Assembly: GCA_022823185.1 (NCBI GenBank)
Contig: JAJDXQ010000034.1
Span: forward strand, 1 to 64,000
Source: Caldilineaceae bacterium
GTDB lineage: Bacteria > Chloroflexota > Anaerolineae > Caldilineales > Caldilineaceae
Reading direction: 5' to 3'
Length of the DNA stretch: 64,000 bases
In this document: piece after piece, positions 46,263 through 55,891 of the stretch
How positions within the stretch are numbered: the stretch's first letter is position 1
Layout of the letters: each line of letters starts with the position of its first letter
Program-made: the position numbers and the translations under genes
The notes under the pieces: generated by a model
What the model was told of the DNA's origin: nothing
The model's database searches: none
What the model saw: the letters and a program-made list of their open reading frames with translations, nothing else

Positions 46263-47222
46263 CCCCTCTCAAACATGACTGATAGAGTAGACAAAATCGG
46301 TAGCGGCTGGCGCCATGGAACGAAGACGTTCCCGTGGCCGCGCCTGACTAATGCCCAGTCGGAGAAAATGTGGGGCTTTCTCCTGATCGCCCCTTTCATG
46401 ATCTTCTTTGCCGTGTTCTTCCTCCTCCCCTACGGCATGGTCATCTGGTTGAGCGTTGTTGACTGGCATCCGCGCGGCGTAACCGAGTACGTAGGCCTCC
46501 AAAACTATGTCGACGTCGTTGAAATGCCCAGCGCCCAGAAGTCAATGTTCAACTCCTTCTACTACGCGCTGATGGTCGTACCCATCTCGACGGCTCTCTC
46601 TCTTCTTACGGCCGTTCTCATCGTTTCACTACGCAGCAGTTCCCTGCGTAGCTTCTTCCAGGCCGCATTCTACCTTCCCGGAGTCATTTCCGGCCTGGCA
46701 GTAGCGATTATCTGGCGCTTTGTCTTTGACTTTCATGTGGGCGTGCTCAACTACTTCCTCTCCCTGGTCAGACTGGAACCTGTCAACTGGCTGGGAAACA
46801 TCTATGCGGCCCTGCCCTCCTTGGCAGGTATGGCCATCGTGTCCAGCAACGGTGTGGCGATTATCATCTTCTGCGCGGCTCTGCTGAGCATTCCTTCCAG
46901 TCTCTACGACGCTGCCGCGGTCGATGGCGCCGCCTTCTGGCGCAAGCACTGGTCGATCACCTTACCGCTTCTCACGCCCGCTATGCTGTACGTGATCGTC
47001 GTCTCCACCCTCGGCGCGCTTCAGGTTTTTGTGCCTGTCTATGTATTGACACGCGGAGGGCCAGTCCATAGCACCATCACCGTAGGTTACTACATCTACA
47101 ATCAGCTGATCTTTTACGCCAACGCCGGCACCGCCGCAGCCGCCGGGTTGCTGCTACTTGTGGCGACCGTCGGCTTTACCATTATCCAGTTCCGTCGTTT
47201 TTCCCAGGTTGTGGAATTCTGA
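46260..47222 (+). CDS. Sugar ABC transporter permease, UgpA/MalF type
   Basis: A 320-residue permease with six helices. The EAA loop reads YDAAAVDGAAFWRKHWSITLPLL. The ATG at 46260 lies inside a hairpin arm and lacks a Shine-Dalgarno. ATG 46275 (MTDRVDKIG) is an alternative just outside the hairpin. It pairs with the MalG-type permease 15 bp downstream. No ATPase gene is near. Confidence 0.92.
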   Translation: MPLSNMTDRVDKIGSGWRHGTKTFPWPRLTNAQSEKMWGFLLIAPFMIFFAVFFLLPYGMVIWLSVVDWHPRGVTEYVGLQNYVDVVEMPSAQKSMFNSFYYALMVVPISTALSLLTAVLIVSLRSSSLRSFFQAAFYLPGVISGLAVAIIWRFVFDFHVGVLNYFLSLVRLEPVNWLGNIYAALPSLAGMAIVSSNGVAIIIFCAALLSIPSSLYDAAAVDGAAFWRKHWSITLPLLTPAMLYVIVVSTLGALQVFVPVYVLTRGGPVHSTITVGYYIYNQLIFYANAGTAAAAGLLLLVATVGFTIIQFRRFSQVVEF

Positions 47223-47237
47223 ACCAGAGGCCCGAAC

Positions 47238-48158
47238 ATGGCGACCCAATTCAGGTTGAACAGACAGACGCCTACCCTCCTGGAAACGCTCCAACTGCGC
47301 CTGTTGCCCGAAGGATCTGCCAGCGCTTTGCGTTACCTCGCCCTTCTGATGATCCTGGTGCTGGCCGCGATTTCCCTCTTCCCCCTCTATTGGGCCCTCA
47401 TTACCAGTTTCAAACATCCTTCAGACGTCGCCACCATCCCCCCTTCCTTTGTGCTAACTCGCCCCGTCCTCAAAAACTACATCGACCTGATGACCGGAAG
47501 CGGCGTTGCCAACTCGCCTGTTTTGAAATGGTTCTGGAACAGCGTCTTTACCGGAGCGGCCTTTACGCTTGGTGTCGTCCTCGTGGCCTCTCTCGCCGGG
47601 TATAGCTTCGCCCGCAAACGCTTTCCCGGCCGCGACAAACTGTTCTGGCTCATCATCAGTACGATGCTTGTCCCGGCCTGGTCCACACTGATCGCCTCCT
47701 ACGTCCTGACCCTGAAACTCGGCATGCACGATACCTACTGGGCCCTGATCCTGCCGGGTCTGGCCTCTCCTTTCGCCCTCTTCCTCTTCCGCCAGTTCGC
47801 CGTGACACTGCCGGACGAACTTTTCCAGGCCGCCCGCATTGACGGCGCGCACGAGCTCCAACTCTGGTGGCTGATTACGCTCCCGCTCTCCCGGCCCGTA
47901 CTGGCAACGCTTGCCATCTTTACCTTTACCTACCACTGGAACGACTTCCTCTGGCCGCTGCTGGTGCTCAACAAACCACAGATCTACACGATGCCTGTGG
48001 GCGTATCCATTATCATGTTCCAGCTGAAAGGCACCGGCCCTGCCTATGGGATCGGTATGTCGGCTGCAATTCTGATGTCTGTTCTACCCATCGTCGCCTT
48101 CATCCTGATGCAAAAGCAGATGATCCAGGGGATCACCATCGGGTCACTGAAGGGATAA
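47238..48158 (+). CDS. Sugar ABC transporter permease, UgpE/MalG type
   Basis: A 306-residue partner permease. Its EAA-like loop reads LFQAARIDGAHELQLWWLITLPL, with Gln replacing the usual first Glu. YHWNDFLWPLLVL and the ending QGITIGSLKG are standard for the COG0395 group. It is followed 30 bp later by the first of three PhyH genes. Confidence 0.92.
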   Translation: MATQFRLNRQTPTLLETLQLRLLPEGSASALRYLALLMILVLAAISLFPLYWALITSFKHPSDVATIPPSFVLTRPVLKNYIDLMTGSGVANSPVLKWFWNSVFTGAAFTLGVVLVASLAGYSFARKRFPGRDKLFWLIISTMLVPAWSTLIASYVLTLKLGMHDTYWALILPGLASPFALFLFRQFAVTLPDELFQAARIDGAHELQLWWLITLPLSRPVLATLAIFTFTYHWNDFLWPLLVLNKPQIYTMPVGVSIIMFQLKGTGPAYGIGMSAAILMSVLPIVAFILMQKQMIQGITIGSLKG

Positions 48159-48188
48159 GTCAGCCTGCGAAGTCGCAAGGAGTTTTCC

Positions 48189-49094
48189 ATGGACTACAGT
48201 CACATTGAGAAACCGGACCTGGGCTATCGCTATGAGTTCAGCATCGATGAATTGGAAGCCATGAATCAATGTGTCGAAGCCCACGGTTTTGCAATCATTA
48301 AGAATGTCCTGACCGAAGAGCTGGTGCAGGAGCTTCGGGAATCCGTTGTCGAGGTCCTCGATCCGGACGGCACGCTGGGCGAGGGCAACAGCTTTACCCA
48401 CACAGCATTCGTCGAGCACTCCCCAGCCACCTGGAAACTGTTCGACCATGAGCCCTTCATGCGCGTGAACCGCTTCTACTGCGGCGATGGCGGGCTGACC
48501 ATTCACCGTTCCGCCGCGATTATCCGCAATCCCGGCTCCGACCCGTTAGGTTGGCACTCTGACTGGCATGGATTCTCTGATGCACCGCCGCAAAACGCGG
48601 GAGATGTGCTTAACAGGTTCCTCCTGCCCTCCGGTCTCTGGTTCTACATCACCGGCTCCTTCCCCAAACACGGCGGCTTGGCCGTCATCGAAGACTCCCA
48701 CGTCGACGACTGGGAAGGGCCAGAGGGCTTCCAGCTGACCCCCGACAAGCGCTCATTCCACCCCATAGGAACCGAACCCCACAACTATGTTGGCTTCGAC
48801 GTGCCCGGTATGGTACCGCTCTTCGGCGAGCCGGTCGACCAGCTCGTCTTCGCCACGCGCACATACCACGCCGCCTTCCCCAACCGCATCGACCGCGTCC
48901 GGCTCTCCTGCGGCGTCGGCTTCCGCCCCAAAGAGTACAAGATTGACGCGCCTTGGCCGCTCCCTGAAACCGCGAAAGCGTTCATTAAGGCGCTTCCCCA
49001 GCGTTATCAGCACTACGTTGAGGAATATACCGGCATCCAGAATGACTGGCGGCCTGACGATGCCGAACCGCAAGCCGACGCCATGATGAGGTAG
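48189..49094 (+). CDS. PhyH-family dioxygenase, trio member A
   Basis: 301 residues. The iron triad is H123-x-D125 (GWHSDWHG) and H227 (TRTYHAAF), with an Arg at 233-237 for 2-oxoglutarate. AAGGAG precedes ATG. It shares an almost identical frame with members B and C (MDYSHI..P.LGYRYEF, FTH..F.EH, PSGLWFYITGS) but is the most divergent: WHGFSDAPPQNAG replaces the FCGF..GPP..SG of the others, and it has a longer acidic tail. It directly follows the sugar-importer genes, so it probably acts on imported ligand. The substrate is unknown. Confidence 0.9.
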   Translation: MDYSHIEKPDLGYRYEFSIDELEAMNQCVEAHGFAIIKNVLTEELVQELRESVVEVLDPDGTLGEGNSFTHTAFVEHSPATWKLFDHEPFMRVNRFYCGDGGLTIHRSAAIIRNPGSDPLGWHSDWHGFSDAPPQNAGDVLNRFLLPSGLWFYITGSFPKHGGLAVIEDSHVDDWEGPEGFQLTPDKRSFHPIGTEPHNYVGFDVPGMVPLFGEPVDQLVFATRTYHAAFPNRIDRVRLSCGVGFRPKEYKIDAPWPLPETAKAFIKALPQRYQHYVEEYTGIQNDWRPDDAEPQADAMMR

Positions 49095-49234
49095 TGCATA
49101 GCGTCCAGCCGCCAATCCTGATCCGCAATTGTTGCCTCGCAGCCGGGTATCGCCCCTACTGGCAGGCGGCAGGAACACACTGGGCGGGGTTATCGGGTCA
49201 CTGCAGCGCAACTCTGGACATACCGGTGAACTGA

Positions 49235-50122
49235 ATGGACCTCAGCCAAATTATTAAACCTGAACTCGGCTACCGCTACGAATTCGCTCTCGACGAGTTG
49301 GATGCCGCCCAGGAATGCGTCCACGCCCACGGCTTCGCGATTATCAAGAAAGTACTCCCCCCGGAGCTCCTTCAGGAGCTCCAGGAGTCGGTCAAACAGG
49401 TTCTTGACCCGGACAACGCGCTGGGAGAAGGCAACAGCTTCACCCACCCCTCTTTCATCGAACACGCTCCTGCCATGTGGAAGCTGCTCGACCACGAGCC
49501 CTATCTGCGCGCGCAGCGGACCTTCTGCCAGAGCGAAGACATATCCATCCTGCGCACTGCCGCGATCTTGCGCAATCCCGGCTCCGCGCCGCTCGCCTGG
49601 CACTCCGATTTCTGCGGCTTCTCGAACGGTCCCCGCAAGTTCTCAGGTGATGTACTGAACCGCGGCCCTTGGCCTTCCGGCCTCTGGTTCTACATCACCG
49701 GCTCCAACCCCGAACATGGCGGCCTGGCGCTCATCGAAGACTCCCACTTAACCGACTGGACGCCCCCCGAAGGCTTCCAGTTCACACCTGATCGGCGCTC
49801 CTTCCACAAGAAGGGTACCGAGCCAAATAGGTACGTCGGCTTCGACGTGCCCGGGATTGTGCCCATCTTCACCGATCCCTGCGACCAGATCGTATTCGCA
49901 TCCCGCACCTACCACGCCGCCTTTCCCAATCGGACTGATCGCGTGAGGCTTTCCTGTGCCATCATCTACCGCCCGCGTGACTATGGGATTGATGCGCCAT
50001 GGCCCCTCTCCGAGGACGCACAGGCCTTCCTGAAGGCGTTCCCCAGGCGACTGCAACCCTATGTTGATGGCTACGTTGGGATCGACGATGACTGGAGTGG
50101 AGATGAAGGAATGATGGGATAG
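49235..50122 (+). CDS. PhyH-family dioxygenase, trio member B
   Basis: 295 residues, with the same numbering for H123-x-D125 (AWHSDFCG) and the distal His in SRTYHAAF. Its Shine-Dalgarno is weak (GTGAACTGA) compared with A and C. It is closest to member C over the central region. The 140-bp gap before it has no hairpin or ORF. Active-site substitutions against C (ILRTAAIL for INRTAAII, and KFSG for TFSG) may shift specificity. Confidence 0.9.
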   Translation: MDLSQIIKPELGYRYEFALDELDAAQECVHAHGFAIIKKVLPPELLQELQESVKQVLDPDNALGEGNSFTHPSFIEHAPAMWKLLDHEPYLRAQRTFCQSEDISILRTAAILRNPGSAPLAWHSDFCGFSNGPRKFSGDVLNRGPWPSGLWFYITGSNPEHGGLALIEDSHLTDWTPPEGFQFTPDRRSFHKKGTEPNRYVGFDVPGIVPIFTDPCDQIVFASRTYHAAFPNRTDRVRLSCAIIYRPRDYGIDAPWPLSEDAQAFLKAFPRRLQPYVDGYVGIDDDWSGDEGMMG

Positions 50123-50298
50123 GCGATGCGGACGACGTCAACTGCCTTCACGACTCTTTCAAGTGAGCGCATCGATAGGTAGAGTCTTGACAATGCGTGC
50201 AGTAAGCCCGGAGCCGGCACTGAGTTGAGAACGCCCGTCCGAATGATGGCCGGGTCGGCCTTTCATCACCTCGATCCTTACTTCAAAAGGAGTATTGC

Positions 50299-51186
50299 AT
50301 GGATTACAGTCACATTCAAAAGCCTGAACTGGGCTACCGCTATGAGTTCACGCTGGACGAGCTGGACGCCGCGCAGGCCTGCGTTGAAACCCATGGCTTC
50401 GCGATCGTGAAGAATGTGCTTTCGGACGAGCTCGTAACTGAGCTGCAGGACTCCGTCAAGCAGGTGATCGACCCAGACGACACCCTCGGCCCGGGCAACA
50501 GCTTCACCCATACCTCCTTCATCGAGCACTCTCCCGCCATGTGGAAAATGTTCGACCACGAACCCTTCATGCGCGCCCAGCGCGTCTTCTGCCAGTCCGA
50601 AGAGCTCACCATCAACCGCACCGCCGCCATCATCCGCAACCCGGGCTCCGACCCGCTCACATGGCACTCCGACTTCTGCGGCTTCACCGACGGCCCGCCC
50701 ACCTTCTCCGGCGACATCCTCAATCGCGGTCCCTGGCCCTCCGGCCTCTGGTTCTACATCACCGGATCACATCCCAAACATGGCGGGCTGGCCGTGATCG
50801 AAGACTCCCACGTCGAAGGCTGGGAAGGCCCCGAAGGCTTCCAACTGACCTCTGACCAGCGCTCTTTCCATCGCATCGGGACCGAACCCGAAGGCTACGT
50901 CGGCTTCGACGTGCCCGGTATGGTGCCCCTCTTCACCGATCCCGGCGACGAAATCATCTTCGCCTCCCGCACCTACCACTCCGCCTTCCCCAACAGGATC
51001 GACCGCGTCCGTCTCTCCTGCGGCATCGGTCTGCGCCCGCGCAACTATCCCGTGAACGCTCCTTGGCCGCTTTCAGAAGACGCCAAAGTCTTCCTCCAAG
51101 CCTTCCCCGACCACCTCCAGCCAATGGTCAAGGACTATGTCGGCATCGACCCGGCCTGGCGAGGAGACGACGCCATGATGGGATAG
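50299..51186 (+). CDS. PhyH-family dioxygenase, trio member C
   Basis: 295 residues with an intact H123-x-D125 and the distal His in SRTYHSAF. A good AAAAGGAG Shine-Dalgarno lies before ATG. It ends DDAMMG, like B (DEGMMG). The 176-bp gap before it may carry its own regulation. With A and B it forms a tandem triplication downstream of a sugar importer. Confidence 0.9.
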   Translation: MDYSHIQKPELGYRYEFTLDELDAAQACVETHGFAIVKNVLSDELVTELQDSVKQVIDPDDTLGPGNSFTHTSFIEHSPAMWKMFDHEPFMRAQRVFCQSEELTINRTAAIIRNPGSDPLTWHSDFCGFTDGPPTFSGDILNRGPWPSGLWFYITGSHPKHGGLAVIEDSHVEGWEGPEGFQLTSDQRSFHRIGTEPEGYVGFDVPGMVPLFTDPGDEIIFASRTYHSAFPNRIDRVRLSCGIGLRPRNYPVNAPWPLSEDAKVFLQAFPDHLQPMVKDYVGIDPAWRGDDAMMG

Positions 51187-51510
51187 TGTCCATGGGTGCA
51201 GTCCGGTTTTGGGTAGTCTGGTGAAGCGGGCTGCATGCCTCAGGTTGTAATCCCAGAGGCAGCCTCACATTTGTGCCGAATTTGCCCCGCCCCTACTTCG
51301 CTGCCCCGCGGCATATACGAGCCTCCGCCGCGCCTGACATGTTCGCCGCGCTTCGTTATTGCGCCCCGCCTTCCCCTGTAGGGGCGCCCCTTGTGGGCGC
51401 CCTGGCCCCCCGCCCAGAAACGCTCCCATCAGAGACGCCAACACCTCCCTCGCGCCAATCCTGCAGTTCCCCCGCGGTTCAGACCCCGACGCCCGCCCCC
51501 AAATCCCCGT
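51187..51510. other. Gap with GGGCGCCC repeat and CAGACAA box
   Basis: The gap after the PhyH trio holds the repeat at 51377-51403 and the box at 51501-51518 (which runs a few bases into the GNAT 3' end). No ORF is convincing. Confidence 0.5.
51377..51403 (+). repeat. GGGCGCCC hairpin repeat, canonical copy 2
   Basis: Identical over 27 bp to the copies at 27968 and 58243. Confidence 0.8.
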
Positions 51511-51518
51511 TCAGACAA
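51501..51518 (+). repeat. AATCCCCG-CAGACAA box, copy 4
   Basis: AAATCCCCGTTCAGACAA. Like copy 3, it follows a GGGCGCCC element within about 100 bp. Confidence 0.5.
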
Positions 51519-52578
51519 CAGTCCGGACACGCCCCCGCTGCCCCTGGCTCGCCCGCTTCTCCATCCGCACTGAGGCCACGCGCCTTCCATCCAACTCGAA
51601 ATCCTCCCCCGCGCCCGCCCCGCGAAATCCCAGCGACTCGAACAGATTCTGCTTCTCCTCATCTTCCACTGATACCACGGCAGAGTACGTCAACGCGCTT
51701 TCACCCACGCGCCCTTCCATCGCGGCCTGCAACAACCCCTCCCAGCTTTCCGCAAAACGCGCATGCGTGAACCCGTCAACTTGCACGTCCCCCCCAGCGT
51801 CCTTGCGCGCCGTCGACAGCCCCACCACCCGACCGTCAGCTGTTCTGGCGGAGTACCACGCGCCTTCGCCCTCCCGCGTTATCCGCTGGTATCGCAAATG
51901 GAGACCCATGCACGAAATCTGCGTGGCATAGCGGGTGGAAAACACATTCGTGTTCGCATCCATCACCTGCCAGTCATGCGGACACACGATCAATGGGATC
52001 ATCGGAACGCGGTCCGCAGGCGTCGCCTCTGCCACCGTCGTCCCTGCCGCCGTCGCCGATCCTTTCCGAAAATAGTCTACCAGGAACGCCTCTGGCGATT
52101 CCCCGCTGACCACCTTGACCATCACCTCCGCTCCCGCCAGCTTGCGCCAGCCCAACCGGTAATAGACGCGGGCCGCCGCGGGATTCACCGTCCCCAGGAA
52201 AAACGCCTCTCCCCCCGCCGCCCGCAGTTCCTCGACGGCCTGACCACACAGCGCCGTGGCAATCCCTCGCCCGCGGAACGCCTCTGCCGTCGCGACTTCC
52301 CCAAATCCTGCAATTGCCGGCGCCGACCTCGACTGCATCGTAAAGCACGTCCCGATCACGCGCCCGCTCTCCCGGCTCAAGTAGAGCCTGCTACGACTGT
52401 AGCCCTCTTCAGCTCCCAGGAATACCTCAGGTCCGATTTCCGGGAAAACACTCCCAAAGATCGACTCCCAGAACTGTTCCAACTCGTCGACCAGCGCCTC
52501 GTCAATCGGGATGCGGTATCTCACTTGCTCTCCCCCCCACAGATGTGCCTCGTCGTCAAAGGGCGAAGGCCGCGCCAA
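51511..52578 (-). CDS. GNAT-family acetyltransferase
   Basis: A 355-residue protein. The N-terminal half is a GNAT domain: the acetyl-CoA loop is in EAFRGRGIATALCG, followed by NPAAARVYYRLGWRKL. The C-terminal half looks like a second, degenerate GNAT-like domain (GLHLRYQRI, then NLFESLGFRGAG). The acceptor is unknown. It lies 129 bp downstream of dinB on the same strand. Confidence 0.82.
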   Translation of the reverse strand: MARPSPFDDEAHLWGGEQVRYRIPIDEALVDELEQFWESIFGSVFPEIGPEVFLGAEEGYSRSRLYLSRESGRVIGTCFTMQSRSAPAIAGFGEVATAEAFRGRGIATALCGQAVEELRAAGGEAFFLGTVNPAAARVYYRLGWRKLAGAEVMVKVVSGESPEAFLVDYFRKGSATAAGTTVAEATPADRVPMIPLIVCPHDWQVMDANTNVFSTRYATQISCMGLHLRYQRITREGEGAWYSARTADGRVVGLSTARKDAGGDVQVDGFTHARFAESWEGLLQAAMEGRVGESALTYSAVVSVEDEEKQNLFESLGFRGAGAGEDFELDGRRVASVRMEKRASQGQRGRVRTVV

Positions 52579-52707
52579 CCCCGTGCCGTACGCGATCCCG
52601 CCACTGCCAGTCCCCTACCACTGAACACCACTGTTCAGACACCAAGAACGGGCTCTCCAAAAATCCCGTTCACCTTGCCCCGGCTCAGGACAATGCAACA
52701 CTGCTTC

Positions 52708-53889
52708 TCACAGATCGCTGCCCCGCCTGATCGCATCCGAACCGAACCTCTTCTGCAGCGCCTTCACCGCCTCGTTCAGCTGGTCCTCCTTGGCCCGCGC
52801 CTCCGGGTCCGCCGCCATATCAAAAATGCTCATCTGCCGTGCCGCCGGCGTCAGTCCGCTGCATCCAACGCCAATCAACCGCACCGCAGCCCCTTCAGCC
52901 CGGTTGGCAGCCAGCAGCTCGACCGCGATCCGGTAGATCTCATTCTCGTCGTCAATAGGTTGCGAGAGGGTCGTCTGGCGCGTCCGCGTGGTGAAATCAG
53001 TCCAGCGCCACTTCAAACTGACCGTGCGCGCTGCCAGGCCGCCGCCCCGCAACCGGGCAGCTATCTGCGATGCCTGCTGGCGCAACGCCCGTCTCAGCGT
53101 CTCCGTATCTTCCACATCCTCAACAAAGGTCGTCTCCTGGCTGATCGACTTGGCCTCCCGCTCCGTAACAACCGGCCGCTTATCGATCCCCTGCGCCTGC
53201 CTCTGCAGGTCCCGGCCCAGCTTGCCGAAATGCTGCGACAGCATCTCTCCCGATGCCGCCAGCACGTCGCTCACCTTGTGTACGCCGACCGCTGCCAAAC
53301 GTTCCTTCGTGCGCGGGCCAACCCCCCACAGCGCATCCACCGGAAGCGGCGCCAGAAACTCGGCCTCCCTGCCCGGCGGCACAACCTGGATAGCCCTCGG
53401 GTAGTCCCCCGTCTGCACCGCCGCCTTGCCGACATCCGTAGCGATCTTGGCCACCAGCTTGTTCGTCGCCGCGCCCAGCGATGAAGGCAGCCCCAGACTC
53501 TCCGCGACCTGCCTCTGCAGGTCCCGCGCCAGCTCAGACGCGTATTCCCGCCTCTCGCTTACGTCAAGAAACGCCTCATCGATCGAGAGCTGCTCCACCA
53601 GCGGAGTCACGCTCCGCAAAATCCCCATCACCTGCCCCGAAACACGCCCGTACGCCCGCATGTCCGGGGGCAGGACGCGCAACGCCGGGCACAGACGCAC
53701 CGCCTGCGCCATCCCCATCGCCGAACGGATGCCGTACCTTCGCGCCGCGTAGGAGCACGAAGAAACCACTCCCCGGCTCTCCGGCCGCCCGCCGACCGCA
53801 AATGGAACACCCTTCAACTCAGGATGCCGCAACTCTTCAACTGCACAGTAGAATGCGTCGAGATCGAAGTGGAGAATCTTGCGAACCAT
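52708..53889 (-). CDS. dinB: DNA polymerase IV (Y-family, DinB)
   Basis: A 393-residue translesion polymerase. HFDLDAFYCAVE and LSIDEAFLDV hold the metal-binding acidic residues, and SSCSYAARRYGI is the fingers region. The helix-hairpin-helix reads LWGVGPRTKERLAAVG. QMSIFD near the C-terminus is a beta-clamp-binding motif. It bypasses lesions and is often SOS-controlled, but no LexA-type operator was recognised. Confidence 0.96.
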   Translation of the reverse strand: MVRKILHFDLDAFYCAVEELRHPELKGVPFAVGGRPESRGVVSSCSYAARRYGIRSAMGMAQAVRLCPALRVLPPDMRAYGRVSGQVMGILRSVTPLVEQLSIDEAFLDVSERREYASELARDLQRQVAESLGLPSSLGAATNKLVAKIATDVGKAAVQTGDYPRAIQVVPPGREAEFLAPLPVDALWGVGPRTKERLAAVGVHKVSDVLAASGEMLSQHFGKLGRDLQRQAQGIDKRPVVTEREAKSISQETTFVEDVEDTETLRRALRQQASQIAARLRGGGLAARTVSLKWRWTDFTTRTRQTTLSQPIDDENEIYRIAVELLAANRAEGAAVRLIGVGCSGLTPAARQMSIFDMAADPEARAKEDQLNEAVKALQKRFGSDAIRRGSDL

Positions 53890-54097
53890 CTCAACAGCCC
53901 TCAGCTAACCCCCGCCCGCCGCACATCCCGGCACGCCCGTATTTTAGCACATCTACCCTTGCCCCTTTTGGCGACTTTCCGAGAGGCCGGATATGATGTG
54001 CCCCAGGAGAAGGGAATGCCCCTCTTGGCAAGACTCTTTCTTGGACGAGCGGCGACTTTCATTCTCGTCCACACCTCCCCGCGAAAAGGTTGATCAC

Positions 54098-55057
54098 ATG
54101 AGGGACATGCCGCGCAGAAGTCCTTTCGCCCCAACTTCACAAGGCGAGGACGATACCGGCAATGCGCGCGGTACCGCCCTCATCATCAGCCTGCTGATGA
54201 TAGACAGTCTGCACTATGTGTTCGCCCGCCTTGTCTTTCCCTACATCGAGCCCGCTTTGGGCGCCTTCTATATAATCGCCGTCGCCCTGGTCGAAGTCGG
54301 CCTGCTTGGCCTCATCACGCGCCGTCTGCGCCTGGAACCCCTGCGCCGCATGTGGCCGACCTTCCTCGCCATCGGCATGTGCGTAGCCGTCAGCACAAGG
54401 CTCAACTACGAGGCCATGGCCTTTATCGACCCGGGCGTCGCCGCCATGGTCGGCAAGATGACCGTTCTCTTCAGCCTGGGATTCGGCCTCCTCTGGCTTG
54501 GGGAACGATTCACCCTGGTGCAAGGCGTCGGCTCCGCCATCGCCGTCGTCGGCCTTGCGGTCATCTCCTTCCAGCCAGGAGACTACCTGGGACTGGGCGC
54601 GATGATGATCCTCCTCTCAACCTTCATCTACGCGCTGCACGCCGCCCTCACCAAACGCAATATGGGCGAAGTGGACCTCCTCAACTTCTTCTTCTACCGG
54701 CTCCTCCTCACCGCGGCCTTTCTTGCCCTGTTCAATCTTGCCCGCGGAAACTTTGCCCTCCCCTCTGCCCAGGCCTTCCCAATCCTCCTGCTCGTCGGCA
54801 CCGTAGACGTCGTCGTCAGCCGTTTCCTCTACTACTGGACCCTGCGCAAACTGGACATGAGCGTCTTTGCCATTGCCCTGGCAGCCAGCCCCGTTGCGGC
54901 AGTGCTCTGGTCCCAACTCCTCTTCGACGTCTTCCCTACGCCGCAGCAGCTGCTCGGCGGTCTCGCCATTCTCTGCGGCGTCGCCGTCGTTACCTCCGCG
55001 CCCGTCATCGAACGAAGGCTGCGCCGCCGCACCAACATCGTCGATGCCGCGCCCTAG
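54098..55057 (+). CDS. EamA/DMT-family transporter
   Basis: A 319-residue membrane protein with ten helices in two EamA repeats. NYEAMAFIDPGVAAMVGK and FLYYWTLRKLDMSVFAIALAASPV are typical repeat ends. The start at 54098 is favoured by AAAAGG 8 bp upstream; the frame upstream is unlike the family. It is divergent from dinB. The substrate is unknown. Confidence 0.88.
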   Translation: MRDMPRRSPFAPTSQGEDDTGNARGTALIISLLMIDSLHYVFARLVFPYIEPALGAFYIIAVALVEVGLLGLITRRLRLEPLRRMWPTFLAIGMCVAVSTRLNYEAMAFIDPGVAAMVGKMTVLFSLGFGLLWLGERFTLVQGVGSAIAVVGLAVISFQPGDYLGLGAMMILLSTFIYALHAALTKRNMGEVDLLNFFFYRLLLTAAFLALFNLARGNFALPSAQAFPILLLVGTVDVVVSRFLYYWTLRKLDMSVFAIALAASPVAAVLWSQLLFDVFPTPQQLLGGLAILCGVAVVTSAPVIERRLRRRTNIVDAAP

Positions 55058-55225
55058 GAGCCTTTCAGGCCAGTCTCCAATGCAGCGATCCGCCGCCGAA
55101 CGCCGACCATGCCTGGCGAGCATCGCTTCACAGTGTCTTGGGTTTTGTACTTTGGGATAGAATGGGGTTCAGGCTCTGAGACACATATCTGGCATAAGCG
55201 ATCCGCACTTCAGGCCCGCATGTCC

Positions 55226-55891
55226 TTAGCCGCGGCCGCCGATCACCACGATAAACTCGCCCAACAGCCTCCTGTCCGCAACCGTCTCCAACAGAGAAGC
55301 CACTGTGCCTCGCTGCACCTGTTCGTGCAGCTTTGTCAAATCGTTTGCCAGCGCGGCCGGCCTGTCGCCGTAGACCGCCAGCGCATCGGACAGAAAGGCC
55401 GCGAGCCGGTGCTGGCTCTCATAGAACACCAGCGTATGGGGCGAGTCCGCGTCCACCGCCAGAAAGCGCCGTCGCGCCCCCGACTTGCGCGGGGGAAACC
55501 CGCGAAACGTGAAACTGTGCAACGGCAGCCCGGACAGCGCAAGCGCCGTGATCAGACCCGTCGGCCCCGGTACAGCCGTTACCGGCAGCCCCTCCTCCAG
55601 CGCCCGCCGCACTGCAGTAAAACCCGGGTCGGATATTCCCGGCGTGCCCGCATTCGTTACGACCGCCACCGAACGTCCGCTCCGCAGCGCCCCGACGATC
55701 CGCTCTACCGCCTTCCGTTCATTGTGCTCGTGATAAGAAAACTGGGGAGTCTCTATCCCGTGGCGCTTCAGCAACCGGCCCGTTTTGCGCGTATCCTCCG
55801 CCGCGATCAGATCAACGGCACGCAGCGTCTCCAGTGCCCTCAGCGAAATGTCACCAAGGTTGCCGATCGGCGTGGCCACCAGATAGAGCAT
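55226..55891 (-). CDS. rsmI: RsmI, 16S rRNA (cytidine-1402) 2'-O-methyltransferase
   Basis: A 221-residue tetrapyrrole-methylase-fold enzyme that methylates C1402 in the ribosomal decoding centre. [37 protein letters not shown] and [12 protein letters not shown] are family hallmarks. In the SAM loop the usual SDAGTPG reads T79-N80-AGTPG, a D-to-N change. It is shorter than the E. coli enzyme because it lacks the C-terminal domain, as is common. Confidence 0.94.
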   Translation of the reverse strand: MLYLVATPIGNLGDISLRALETLRAVDLIAAEDTRKTGRLLKRHGIETPQFSYHEHNERKAVERIVGALRSGRSVAVVTNAGTPGISDPGFTAVRRALEEGLPVTAVPGPTGLITALALSGLPLHSFTFRGFPPRKSGARRRFLAVDADSPHTLVFYESQHRLAAFLSDALAVYGDRPAALANDLTKLHEQVQRGTVASLLETVADRRLLGEFIVVIGGRG

